Origin: JBBSEX01 sp038239345
Lineage (GTDB): Bacteria > Acidobacteriota > Terriglobia > Bryobacterales > Bryobacteraceae
Reading direction: 5' to 3'
Assembly: GCA_038239345.1 (NCBI GenBank)
Contig: JBBSEX010000065.1
Coordinates: forward strand, 1 to 12,443
DNA: 12,443 nt
Shown: piece by piece, positions 1-6,641 of the stretch
How the letters are laid out: each line of letters starts with the position of its first letter
How positions within the stretch are numbered: position 1 is the stretch's first letter
Program-made: the position numbers and the translations under genes
Notes under the pieces: generated by a model
The model's input: only the letters and a program-made list of their open reading frames with translations
The model's database searches: none
Told to the model about the DNA's origin: nothing

Positions 1-56
1 CGAACTCAAGTTGGCTGCTGGAGTCCTACCTCCCGCAGTCATGGAATGCAACCCGG
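1..56 (+). repeat. imperfect direct repeat of 12304-12389
   Basis: Collinear blocks are shared with the right edge in the same orientation: CGAACTC (1-7 and 12304-12310), GGAGTC (20-25 and 12342-12347), CCTACCTC (25-32 and 12356-12363), TCATG at the same 6-nt spacing (39-43 and 12370-12374), and CCGG (53-56 and 12386-12389). The right copy has about 30 extra bases, including motif R3. The identity is patchy, so common origin is likely but not certain. Confidence 0.4.
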
Positions 57-68
57 TTCGCTCGGCTC

Positions 69-88
69 GGAACCATCCGTTGGCCGGA
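69..88 (-). repeat. candidate TnsB-binding site, left A
   Basis: On the minus strand this reads GGCCA, then ACGGAT, then GGTTCC (GGAACC at 69-74 and TGGCC at 81-85 on the plus strand), with flanking TCC before GGCCA. It is almost the same as the right-end site at 12395-12411 but in inverted orientation, as expected for the opposite end of a transposon. Binding by TnsB is inferred, not shown. Confidence 0.6.
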
Positions 89-94
89 CAGTAG

Positions 95-114
95 GGAACC
101 ATCAATTGGCCACA
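95..114 (-). repeat. candidate TnsB-binding site, left B
   Basis: The minus strand reads GGCCA, then ATTGAT, then GGTTCC (GGAACC 95-100 and TGGCC 107-111 on the plus strand). It lies 26 bp from left site A, measured GGCC to GGCC, and has the same orientation. It shares all fixed positions of the motif with the right-end copies. Confidence 0.6.
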
Positions 115-116
115 AC

Positions 117-136
117 GGCCACAGGAAGGTACTAAT
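117..136 (+). repeat. motif copy C, opposite orientation, abutting the ssb start
   Basis: It reads GGCCA, then CAGGAA, then GGTACTAAT on the plus strand. It matches the right-side copy at 12319-12338 at 16 of 20 positions, including the whole GGTACTAAT tail, and has the same orientation as that copy. It is therefore opposite to left sites A and B. It ends 3 bp before the ssb ATG and includes that gene's probable ribosome binding site (AGGAAGG), so a protein bound here would probably affect ssb expression. Confidence 0.45.
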
Positions 137-139
137 TAC

Positions 140-568
140 ATGTTGGGATACACAAAGATTCAGATCATGGGAAATCTCGGCGGAACTCCGGAAATGAAGT
201 TCCTGCCGAGCGGAGACCCCGTCGTCAACTTCTCGGTCGCCGTCAACCGGCGCTACAAGGACCGCGAAGGCAACCAGAAGGAGGCGACGGATTGGTTCCG
301 CGTCTGCGCCTTCAACGGCTTGGGCGAAGCCTACGCCAAGCATCTGCAGAAGGGCGACGGGATTTTCGTCGAGGGCCGCTTGCAAGTGCGTCAGTACGAT
401 TCAAAACAGACCGGCAAAGACGTCTCGGTTGAGATCATCCCCAGCACCGTTCGCTTCCTCGGCTCCGGCCGGGCAGACGGTGGCGACCGACCAACACCCG
501 GACGGCACTCCGCACCGGAACCGGCCTCTGACGGCGCCGATGGCAGTGATCAGGACGTTCCATTCTAA
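140..568 (+). CDS. ssb: single-stranded DNA-binding protein (SSB)
   Basis: This is a bacterial SSB, which coats single-stranded DNA during replication, repair and recombination in the cytoplasm and recruits partner proteins. The 142 residues show the OB-fold landmarks in order: GNLGGTPEMK at 11-20, then VAVNRRYKD, then the TDWFRV block at 50-55, then a KGD..FVEGRL strand near 71-81. A low-complexity Pro/Gly/Asp linker follows from about 109. The C-terminus SDQDVPF is the acidic, hydrophobic tip that binds SSB partners. Length is normal for the family or slightly short. The ATG is preceded by AGGAAGG (123-129). It is the first cargo gene, 9 bp ahead of the next. Mobile elements and phages often carry an extra SSB; its position next to the transposon end suggests this is an element-borne copy, not the chromosomal one. 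Confidence 0.95.
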   Translation: MLGYTKIQIMGNLGGTPEMKFLPSGDPVVNFSVAVNRRYKDREGNQKEATDWFRVCAFNGLGEAYAKHLQKGDGIFVEGRLQVRQYDSKQTGKDVSVEIIPSTVRFLGSGRADGGDRPTPGRHSAPEPASDGADGSDQDVPF

Positions 569-577
569 GGATGCGCC

Positions 578-883
578 ATGCCGCCACTGTGTGATTTCTG
601 CTCCGCGCCGAATCCCGGATGGAAGTATCCGGCGCGGAGCTTCATAGGCTACGAAGGCGATGGCGTTGCGGGCGAGAGCCTTGGCGACTGGGCTGCTTGC
701 GAAGTATGCCACCAGTTCATCGAATCGGGAGACCGGGGTGGATTGACAGAAAGGTCCGCCGCGACATTGATCGTGATCGGCCCGGGATTGGCCGTGATTA
801 GGGAAGAGTTGGTGGCGGAGCTAAGCACACTACATGTGCGTTTCTTCGAGAATCGGACGGGACCAGCGGAGGCCATCATTTGA
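578..883 (+). CDS. small CxxC...CxxC protein, putative zinc ribbon
   Basis: This 101-residue protein has two cysteine pairs, CDFC at 5-8 and CEVC at 41-44, spaced as in a zinc ribbon. Between them lie a GWKYPAR stretch and an acidic GDWAAC segment. The C-terminal half is predicted to be helical, with no catalytic motif. Similar short proteins are common in phages and mobile elements of GC-rich bacteria, but I cannot name a function. The ATG has a good ribosome binding site (AAGGA, 6 nt spacing). It lies 9 bp after ssb, and its stop codon overlaps the start of the next gene, so it belongs to the ssb operon. Confidence 0.7.
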   Translation: MPPLCDFCSAPNPGWKYPARSFIGYEGDGVAGESLGDWAACEVCHQFIESGDRGGLTERSAATLIVIGPGLAVIREELVAELSTLHVRFFENRTGPAEAII

Positions 884-1998
884 GACTCGAAGGAAGAATG
901 CGGCTCGGCTACTATCCGCTGGATAGTCGCGAGGCCCAACGAATCCGGCGATTTCTGTTGTTCCCCGACGACCCAGTGAGCGCGCTGGACCCCTGCGCGG
1001 GCACTGGCGCCGCGTTGGTGGTGTTGACCGAGAATAGCTGTGCAAGACGCTACGGAGTCGAACTCGATTCCCACCGGGCAACAGAAGCGCGCGCGGTAAT
1101 CGACGAGGTGATTCAGGGCAACGCCTTCGACACCAAGGCTCCCGTGGAGTCGTTCTCTTTGCTGTACCTAAACCCGCCCTACGATTTCGAGATTGGCGAG
1201 GGCAAGAATCAGCGGATGGAGAAGCTGTTCCTGGACGAATTCTTCCGCTGGCTGAAACCCGGCGGCGTGCTCGTCATGGTGATCCCCTTCGATCGCATCT
1301 ATGAATGCCGGAACGTCTTGAGTCCGCATTTCAAGGACAAGGCGATTTACCGGCTGACGGAAGCGGACGCCGTTCGCTACAAGCAGGCAGTCGTATTCGG
1401 GGTTCGGCGATCTGCGGCGGAGAAGAATCGGTTGACCGATCAAGCCGTGAATCAGGCGAACTGGAAACTCTCCGAGCTAACGCGCAAGTACGACGACATC
1501 CCGCCGCTGCCGGACGAAGCGGATCGGAAGTATGCTGTGCCGCCGAGCGGTCCGGTCCGAATGGAGTACCGTGGACTCCCTCTGGACTTGGTGGAAGACC
1601 TTCTGGCGAAATCTCCAGCCTGGCTTCAGGCCCAAAGAGTGACCCACGCCCAACGAAAGCAATTCTTCGGGCGGCCGCTCACTCCTCTCCACGCCGGTCA
1701 TGTCGGATTGTGCGCCGTCAGCGGTCTGCTCAACGGGGTGTTTGGCTCTGGAGCCGATCGGCATGTCGCGCATTGGGAAGCGACCAAGGTCGTTGATCGA
1801 ACCGAGGAGGAAGGCGAAGACGGCGAGACGGTCATTCGCGAAAAGGAGCGCTTCAGCCAGCGGTTGACGCTGCTGTTCGAGGATGGTCGCATTGCGCTTC
1901 TGTCTGAGAAGCCTAGGGAAGACGCCGGCAAGGAGGCCGCTGATGGAGAACGCTCACCTGCGGATGGGGAAACTGAAGTTCGTGCGGCAGACGCGTGA
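880..1998 (+). CDS. DUF6094-type class I methyltransferase-like protein
   Basis: The 372-residue protein opens with a GRMRLGYYPL block, typical of the DUF6094 family as I recall it. It then shows a SAM-binding motif DPCAGTG at 37-43, an acidic YGVELD motif II at 58-63, and NPPY at 98-101. NPPY is the catalytic tetrapeptide of N6-adenine and N4-cytosine DNA methyltransferases. A LKPGGVLVMVIP strand follows near 125-136. All the core residues for SAM binding and amino-methyl transfer are present, so it is probably active on DNA, though the substrate is unknown. The C-terminus is acidic and low in complexity. I chose the TTG start because GGAGG sits 7 nt upstream and the start overlaps the previous stop by 4 nt. 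An internal ATG at 898 is the alternative. It may protect or mark element DNA; no partner endonuclease is clearly present. Confidence 0.82.
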   Translation: MRLEGRMRLGYYPLDSREAQRIRRFLLFPDDPVSALDPCAGTGAALVVLTENSCARRYGVELDSHRATEARAVIDEVIQGNAFDTKAPVESFSLLYLNPPYDFEIGEGKNQRMEKLFLDEFFRWLKPGGVLVMVIPFDRIYECRNVLSPHFKDKAIYRLTEADAVRYKQAVVFGVRRSAAEKNRLTDQAVNQANWKLSELTRKYDDIPPLPDEADRKYAVPPSGPVRMEYRGLPLDLVEDLLAKSPAWLQAQRVTHAQRKQFFGRPLTPLHAGHVGLCAVSGLLNGVFGSGADRHVAHWEATKVVDRTEEEGEDGETVIREKERFSQRLTLLFEDGRIALLSEKPREDAGKEAADGERSPADGETEVRAADA

Positions 1999-2596
1999 CA
2001 CAATTACGGAGGTGTCGCTGCACATGGACCGCTTGGTATCTGAGAAGCCAACAGATCGGCAATCTGCGGTTCAGATCCATCTCGTATCCGTATTCGGCGG
2101 CGACCAGGAGGTCGGCGCCATCGCTGCAGCCATCGCCGACGAGCAACGATTTCAGATCAGTTTGCCGGGCGGGACCGAACTGTTCGGGTACCTGGGTGAA
2201 AAGCCTGTCATGTATCGAGCGTCTGTTCAGATTCCTGGTCGCAAACGACCCGTGCGGCATTTAGTCGCGGTTTCGCGGGCGCTGTTTGAGACCACTCTCG
2301 GAGCCGATGGGCAAGCTCGGCGAACGATACTCTATGACGGCGCGCCCGAGTTCGTCCTGCATCGATTGGCTGTCAGGTTCGGCATCCCGTCGCTTCCCGG
2401 ATGGGCAGAATGGTTCCAGGCAGATCTTGTCCTGCGTAGGTTGGTGGAGGATCTTCTGGGCTTCAATTGTTCGCCGGTAGTAGTCATGGGCACCAAGCTC
2501 CGGATGTTGCGCATCCTTAGCGCGGGCGTAAAACGCAAACTCATTGCGGTGCCGCTACAAGGATCGGCGTCGGTCCTGCCATTGGAAGCTGCCTAA
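1943..2596 (+). CDS. hypothetical protein following the methyltransferase
   Basis: I do not recognise this family. The 217-residue protein starts at an ATG preceded by AAGGAGG with suitable spacing, and overlaps the end of the methyltransferase gene by 56 bp, so the two are probably translationally coupled. The open frame extends upstream to an ATG at 1883, but that start lacks a comparable ribosome binding site. The sequence is soluble-looking, with mixed alpha/beta character, many Arg/Lys residues in the middle (a GRKRPVRH stretch) and a hydrophobic C-terminal third. No signal peptide, transmembrane segment, zinc motif or nuclease motif is visible. It is the last gene of the first rightward cargo operon. 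Position and coupling suggest it works with the methyltransferase. Confidence 0.7.
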   Translation: MENAHLRMGKLKFVRQTRDTITEVSLHMDRLVSEKPTDRQSAVQIHLVSVFGGDQEVGAIAAAIADEQRFQISLPGGTELFGYLGEKPVMYRASVQIPGRKRPVRHLVAVSRALFETTLGADGQARRTILYDGAPEFVLHRLAVRFGIPSLPGWAEWFQADLVLRRLVEDLLGFNCSPVVVMGTKLRMLRILSAGVKRKLIAVPLQGSASVLPLEAA

Positions 2597-2680
2597 AATG
2601 GCGACGACTTAGAACCGACAGGGTGCGGGACCGTGGCCATAATGGCTTTGGATCGGTCGGCGCATCACGATGTCTGAATT

Positions 2681-2713
2681 AGTGCTGAGTAGCTTGCCCG
2701 AAGCCTCAGCGCT
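2681..2713. terminator. hairpin between convergent genes
   Basis: AGTGCTGAG at 2681-2689 pairs with CTCAGCGCT at 2705-2713 (one G-U pair). A second 4-bp stem, GCTT/AAGC, lies inside, closed by GCCCG. It lies between the stop of the rightward unknown gene and the stop of the leftward zinc-finger gene, overlapping the latter's stop codon. There is no clear T-tract on either side, so it may be a weak or Rho-assisted bidirectional terminator. Confidence 0.4.
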
Positions 2714-3725
2714 ATTCCGAAAAAAGCGGGTCATTCGTCCTCCCTTGATATAGACCACGGAAAGGCAACTCTCGAACGGCTTCTTCCCCCTTCGGCGAAC
2801 GCTTGCGATCTCTATATCGCTGTGCTCTCTGGGCTGCCGCCTCGCGCTGGCACTTGACCTTCGTGCAGTAGTTGAAGCCGCGCTTGATGACGCGTCTATT
2901 AGGCTGATATGCTGTGCCACAACCCACGCACAGAACCTGCCCATCCATGGCCTTTGCCGCCAACGCAATCTGCACGGCGAGTTCCCCAAAAAGATCAGCA
3001 CCAGTCCAGGTGAGTCCTATCGTTAAGTCGTCGACTGTCGGCTTAATGCGTCCCAGCTTCAACCAACCTTCAATCGCATCCCGGACACAGAGCTTCTGTG
3101 CGGCAGGCGACTGGGCGGGGTGGACTCCCGTCTGCAGCAACTTGGCCCAGTCCTCTTTGCCCCCCAGTCGCCCCCGCTGGAGGTCGGCCGCGATGTTCAG
3201 AAGCGCTTTGGCTTGCGCCGAGAACAATCTCCATGTCGCCAGCGACTCCCGGCCGGTTGGAGGACACTGACGGGGATCAGATGAACGCACTCCTGCGGGC
3301 TCTTCGATTGGGCCGACAAAGGGGGGAAGACGGAGAGGCACGCCAAGCGAAAACTCATGGCAGGAAGGGAGATTGTGGCGACAGAGTTCCAACACTCCCC
3401 AACTCCGGGCATATCTGAGTATGGATCCATCCTTGCTGTCGCAGAGAAGCACAAATTCATCGAGTATTCCGCGTCCGTCCTGTTCGGCCTGATGCCTTGT
3501 CACAATGGCCTGCCTGGCAATCTCGCCGTCAAAAAGCCAATGATCGCCTATGTGTTTGGGTTCCGCCTGCTTCCACACCAGATGACCTTTCTGAAGGCGG
3601 ACGTCCGTGACGTAGCTCCACTTCCTGTGTAGATCGATTGGACGAGTCAGCCGATCGGTGTCCCAGGACTTGCGCACGAAATCAAGTCGAGCGCGTTTCG
3701 ATTTTGCTTCGTCACGCAACGTCAC
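2712..3725 (-). CDS. hypothetical protein with C-terminal CGNR-like zinc finger
   Basis: This 337-residue protein is read leftward against the surrounding cargo. Its C-terminus carries four cysteines at about 266, 269, 287 and 292 (CVGC, then a basic loop, then YC....C). A basic AQRAQRYRDRKR segment follows. That layout resembles the CGNR zinc fingers of bacterial DNA-binding proteins, but this assignment is by resemblance only. The N-terminal 250 residues match no family I can name. I chose the GTG at 3725 because AAGAGG lies 9 nt upstream. The frame stays open to another GTG at 3761 that has no ribosome binding site, which would give 349 residues. It is divergent from the GIY-YIG-like gene, so the two share an 81-bp promoter region. 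A regulatory or nucleic-acid-binding role is plausible. Confidence 0.65.
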   Translation of the reverse strand: MTLRDEAKSKRARLDFVRKSWDTDRLTRPIDLHRKWSYVTDVRLQKGHLVWKQAEPKHIGDHWLFDGEIARQAIVTRHQAEQDGRGILDEFVLLCDSKDGSILRYARSWGVLELCRHNLPSCHEFSLGVPLRLPPFVGPIEEPAGVRSSDPRQCPPTGRESLATWRLFSAQAKALLNIAADLQRGRLGGKEDWAKLLQTGVHPAQSPAAQKLCVRDAIEGWLKLGRIKPTVDDLTIGLTWTGADLFGELAVQIALAAKAMDGQVLCVGCGTAYQPNRRVIKRGFNYCTKVKCQREAAAQRAQRYRDRKRSPKGEEAVRELPFRGLYQGRTNDPLFSE

Positions 3726-3806
3726 GTCACAGTACCTCTTCTGGTGGACATTGTAATGCACAATCTGACTGGAACGCTGTTAGAAGGCGTACCGAAAAGG
3801 AGCTAT
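3726..3806. promoter_or_regulatory. shared intergenic region of a divergent gene pair
   Basis: These 81 bp separate the start of the leftward zinc-finger gene from the start of the rightward GIY-YIG-like gene, so promoters for both must lie here or within the gene ends. I see no convincing -35/-10 pair. The only clear signal is AAAAGGAG just before the ATG at 3807. Confidence 0.35.
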
Positions 3807-4148
3807 ATGAGCGAAGACGCCATACATTTCGATTTGACCACCGGCAGGCCTTCAGGGGTCTCGACAATCCTGCGCCGGAGGCTAAGCGCCTACACCCGAA
3901 AAGAGGTCGTGCGCGGATTCAAGATTGGGATTACTAACAACCCGCACGCAAGGTTCTCGAACGGCTATGTGGGAGACTATGACGAAATGATCGTGCTCTA
4001 CAAGAGCTCGTCGCTCGATTCTGTTTCACGAGTTGAATGCGACCTCATCGACCACAACAAGGCGATCACGAAGAACAGAATAGCGGGCGGGGGCGGCAAC
4101 TACGGCGATCCTCCCTACTACCTTTACGTCGTTCTCCGCAACAAGTGA
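3807..4148 (+). CDS. GIY-YIG nuclease-like protein, degenerate
   Basis: The 113-residue protein has a block RGFKIGITNNPHARF at 36-50 that matches the second half of a GIY-YIG nuclease motif (YIG-type KIGIT, then the conserved Arg, here R49). It also has a candidate metal-binding Glu in RVECDL (E77) and a late Asn before a Gly-rich turn (N90, AGGGG). The first GIY strand is not obvious in the N-terminal 35 residues. It may therefore be a divergent or inactive member, or a non-nuclease relative. I chose the ATG at 3807 because AAAAGGAG sits directly upstream; earlier ATGs at 3744 and 3756 lack such a signal. It lies 73 bp before the helicase gene and probably shares its transcript. An active enzyme would nick or cut DNA. 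Confidence 0.6.
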   Translation: MSEDAIHFDLTTGRPSGVSTILRRRLSAYTRKEVVRGFKIGITNNPHARFSNGYVGDYDEMIVLYKSSSLDSVSRVECDLIDHNKAITKNRIAGGGGNYGDPPYYLYVVLRNK

Positions 4149-4221
4149 TGTCGTCCACAGCAGTGTCCTGCGCGTGCGGCAAAAGGTCGTGACCGGCCTT
4201 GACCAAAAGGAGTGAGGACAA

Positions 4222-6447
4222 ATGGGCGCTTTGAAGTGTATCAACGAGTACTTGAAGACTTATGGTCCAGAGTTGGGCCGCCGAATTGTCGAGCAGTTTC
4301 CGCCGCTCCATCAACCGTCGGACCCGGTCTGGCCAGCGATTAACCAACTAAAGCGGACGCCATTTCCGGCCCAGACGCTCGCGATCATGGGGATCGTCAA
4401 GCGATGGGAGGAGGCGCGCTGCGCGGCCGCCGTTGCCGAGTGCGGCACGGGCAAGACGCTCATCTCATTAGGTAGCGTGTTCACGCACGCGCGCGGCAAA
4501 GCGTTCACCGCGCTGACGATGGTGCCGCCCCAGTTGGTTGGAAAGTGGGCGCGCGAGTGTTTCTTGACCCTGCCCGAAGTTCGCGTCTTCTTCATTGATG
4601 GCATCCGAAACGGGCCTTCGTCGAATGGATTCACAGGAGTCAACGAAGTGAAGTTCCGCAGCGGACGTATTGTTCGGGAGGGGCTGAAGACGACGCTGAG
4701 TGAGCTTCGGCTTGCGAAGCGCCATCGCTCGGCGCGCGCGCGGTGGCAGGCCAATGTCGGTGCTCCCTCGATCTTCGTGATTTCGCGCGAATGCGCGAAG
4801 CTCGGCTACTTCTGGCGCCATGCCTACGGAACTCCGCAGTCGGGGCCGTTCCATGGATGCGTGGTGAATCCGGACACGGGAAAGCCGGTGCTGACGTCCG
4901 ACGACCAATTGCGCCGGGTGGACTTCCGAAAATCGAAGCACTCGGAATTGGTTCTGCCGGACTCGCTCAAGGCGCGGCTCCCGTTCCATAGCCCGCTGTG
5001 GCAGGCCGACAACGCGAAGATCCCGCGCATGGCACCCATGGAATTCATCGGTCGTTATCTCGATGGATTCTTCGACTACGGGATCGCCGATGAGGTTCAC
5101 GAACTGAAGGGCGAGACGGCGCAGGGGAACGCGCTGGGGACAATGGCGTCAGCCTGCGATCGCACGGTGATTCTTACCGGCACGCTGCTGGGTGGATATG
5201 CCGACGACATCTTCAACATCCTCTATCGGGTCGAACCCAAGCGGATGCGCGAGGAGGGATTCGATCACGGTGAGGCCGGTGTGCGACAGTTCGCCAGCGT
5301 GTACGGCGTCCTTGAAAAGGTGACGACCATCGAGGCTGCCGATAACGCCTGCTCGAAGGCCAAGGTTACGACGACAGTGAAACGCCGCCCGGGCGCATCA
5401 CCGCTGTTGTTTGGCGGGTTCTTGATGAACCTGGCGGCATTTGTGTCGCTCGAAGATATTTCGGACGCGCTTCCCTCGTATCAGGAGGAAGTGATCTCGG
5501 TCGAGATGGATCCGACAATGAAGCAGGCGTACGGACGGCTTGAGGATGACGTTCGAGAAGCGTTGCGTGAACATCACGGCAATGCTTCGGTCATCAGCAC
5601 TGCCATGAATGCGCTTCTGCTGTATCCGGACCGGCCCTTTGGGCTGGGGACGCTTTATGGATTCGACCGGAATCCTGAGACAGGCGAACGCGAACGATTC
5701 GTCATTTCAGAGCCTGTGGACCTGGACCAGGCGGTCGTCTACGCGAAGGAGCGGCGGCTGATCGAAGAGATCAAACGCGAACTTGCCGTGGGCAGAAAGG
5801 TCCACGTATTCGCGGTCTATACAAGGAAACGCGACGTCACGCGACGGCTACACGATCTGCTTCTGAAGGAAGGAATTCGTGCCGAGATATTGACGGCCGA
5901 AGTTCCGCCTGCTGATCGCGAGGCTTGGTACGAGCGGCAACTGCGAAACGGTATGCAAGTCTGCCTCGCGCACCCCAAACTGTGCAGCGTCGGCCTTGAT
6001 CTGCTGGACTTCCCGGTGCTGTTGTTCTACGAAACCGGGTACTCCACATACACGCTCCGGCAAGCCAGCCGGCGCAGTTGGAGGATCGGGCAAAAGCATC
6101 CGATTCGCGTCGGATTCCTCACCTATGCGGAAACAGCTCAGGAATCTTGCCTGCGGCTGATGGGAAAGAAGCTTATGGCGTCGCTGCCGATGGAAGGCAA
6201 GCTCCACGCCGATGGGCTTCAGTCTATGGATGCGGACGACGATATGCTCACTGCGATGGCGCGCGATCTTGTTACGCGCCAGGGCGTAGGCGAAGCTGCC
6301 GCGGACGTGTGGCGAACCCTTGCGGTCAAACATCAAGGACCGACGTTGGTAGTTGAGCCTATTCCGCACGAGTCTGAAGCGGCGACTGCGGAAGCAGTTC
6401 CATGGATTCAACCCGTCGGGCCGATGGTGCAACTCTCGCTATTTTGA
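4222..6447 (+). CDS. SNF2/SF2-family DNA helicase-translocase
   Basis: The 741-residue protein has both RecA-like lobes of a superfamily 2 ATPase. Lobe 1 shows a Walker A motif ECGTGKT at 73-79, a motif Ia-like MVPPQLVGKW near 100-109, a DEVH box at 290-293 and the motif III sequence LTGT at 318-321. Lobe 2 ends with QASRRSWRIGQ at 614-624, the arginine-finger motif VI in the style typical of SNF2 proteins. An insert of roughly 170 residues separates motifs Ia and II, longer than usual. Such enzymes translocate on double-stranded DNA using ATP. The ATG follows AAGGAG within 15 bp. It is the largest cargo gene and lies between the GIY-YIG-like and Gp157 genes. With the methyltransferase and SSB it suggests a DNA-processing or defence complex, which is inference. 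Confidence 0.88.
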   Translation: MGALKCINEYLKTYGPELGRRIVEQFPPLHQPSDPVWPAINQLKRTPFPAQTLAIMGIVKRWEEARCAAAVAECGTGKTLISLGSVFTHARGKAFTALTMVPPQLVGKWARECFLTLPEVRVFFIDGIRNGPSSNGFTGVNEVKFRSGRIVREGLKTTLSELRLAKRHRSARARWQANVGAPSIFVISRECAKLGYFWRHAYGTPQSGPFHGCVVNPDTGKPVLTSDDQLRRVDFRKSKHSELVLPDSLKARLPFHSPLWQADNAKIPRMAPMEFIGRYLDGFFDYGIADEVHELKGETAQGNALGTMASACDRTVILTGTLLGGYADDIFNILYRVEPKRMREEGFDHGEAGVRQFASVYGVLEKVTTIEAADNACSKAKVTTTVKRRPGASPLLFGGFLMNLAAFVSLEDISDALPSYQEEVISVEMDPTMKQAYGRLEDDVREALREHHGNASVISTAMNALLLYPDRPFGLGTLYGFDRNPETGERERFVISEPVDLDQAVVYAKERRLIEEIKRELAVGRKVHVFAVYTRKRDVTRRLHDLLLKEGIRAEILTAEVPPADREAWYERQLRNGMQVCLAHPKLCSVGLDLLDFPVLLFYETGYSTYTLRQASRRSWRIGQKHPIRVGFLTYAETAQESCLRLMGKKLMASLPMEGKLHADGLQSMDADDDMLTAMARDLVTRQGVGEAAADVWRTLAVKHQGPTLVVEPIPHESEAATAEAVPWIQPVGPMVQLSLF

Positions 6448-6458
6448 AGGAGGCAGTC

Positions 6459-6641
6459 ATGTCAACATCAGCAGTGCTACCGGCGATCCCGGAAACGGCT
6501 TCCGGCCTTTCGAGACGGTTAGCCGAATTGCTGGAGCAGAGCGAATCAACTGATGCTCATCATCCGCTGCCTGATGGCGCACGAGAGCAGGCCACCGGCC
6601 CTAGTGGAAGCGCTGCGCCGCCGCATCGTCCGAAAGCCTGA
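6459..6641 (+). CDS. possible small 60-residue protein
   Basis: An ATG 11 bp after the helicase stop is preceded by a strong ribosome binding site (GAAGGAGG). It opens a 60-residue frame that ends inside the start of the Gp157 gene in another frame. The product begins MSTSAVLPAIPETASGL and becomes Pro/Gly/Ala rich, with no recognised domain. It may be a real short protein that couples translation of Gp157. Alternatively, a frameshift (natural or a sequencing error) has split the true N-terminus of Gp157 from its body, because the strong ribosome binding site lies here and not at 6553. Confidence 0.4.
   Translation: MSTSAVLPAIPETASGLSRRLAELLEQSESTDAHHPLPDGAREQATGPSGSAAPPHRPKA

Larger units (their letters stand above)
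1..139. other. left-side end region of the Tn7-like element, upstream of ssb
   Basis: This non-coding stretch holds two inward-reading copies (69-85 and 95-111) and one oppositely oriented copy (117-130) of the motif GGCCA-N6-GGT, which also recurs at the right edge. A degenerate copy, GCCAACTT then GAGTTC on the minus strand, lies at 2-15. It matches the site at 12395-12411 but is one base short between the half-sites. Tn7-like transposons carry multiple TnsB-binding sites at each end in inverted orientation, and that is what the strand arrangement shows. No TGT-type terminus is visible at base 1, so the outermost left tip probably lies just outside the window. The region also has to contain the ssb promoter. 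Confidence 0.6.

Noticed and set aside
880..4148. Methyltransferase plus GIY-YIG protein as a classical restriction-modification pair
   Set aside because: They are separated by two other genes, one on the opposite strand, and the GIY-YIG motif is incomplete.
4468..5100. Leftward open frame of 210 codons inside the helicase gene
   Set aside because: It is fully antisense to a helicase gene with intact motifs and has no domain pattern of its own.
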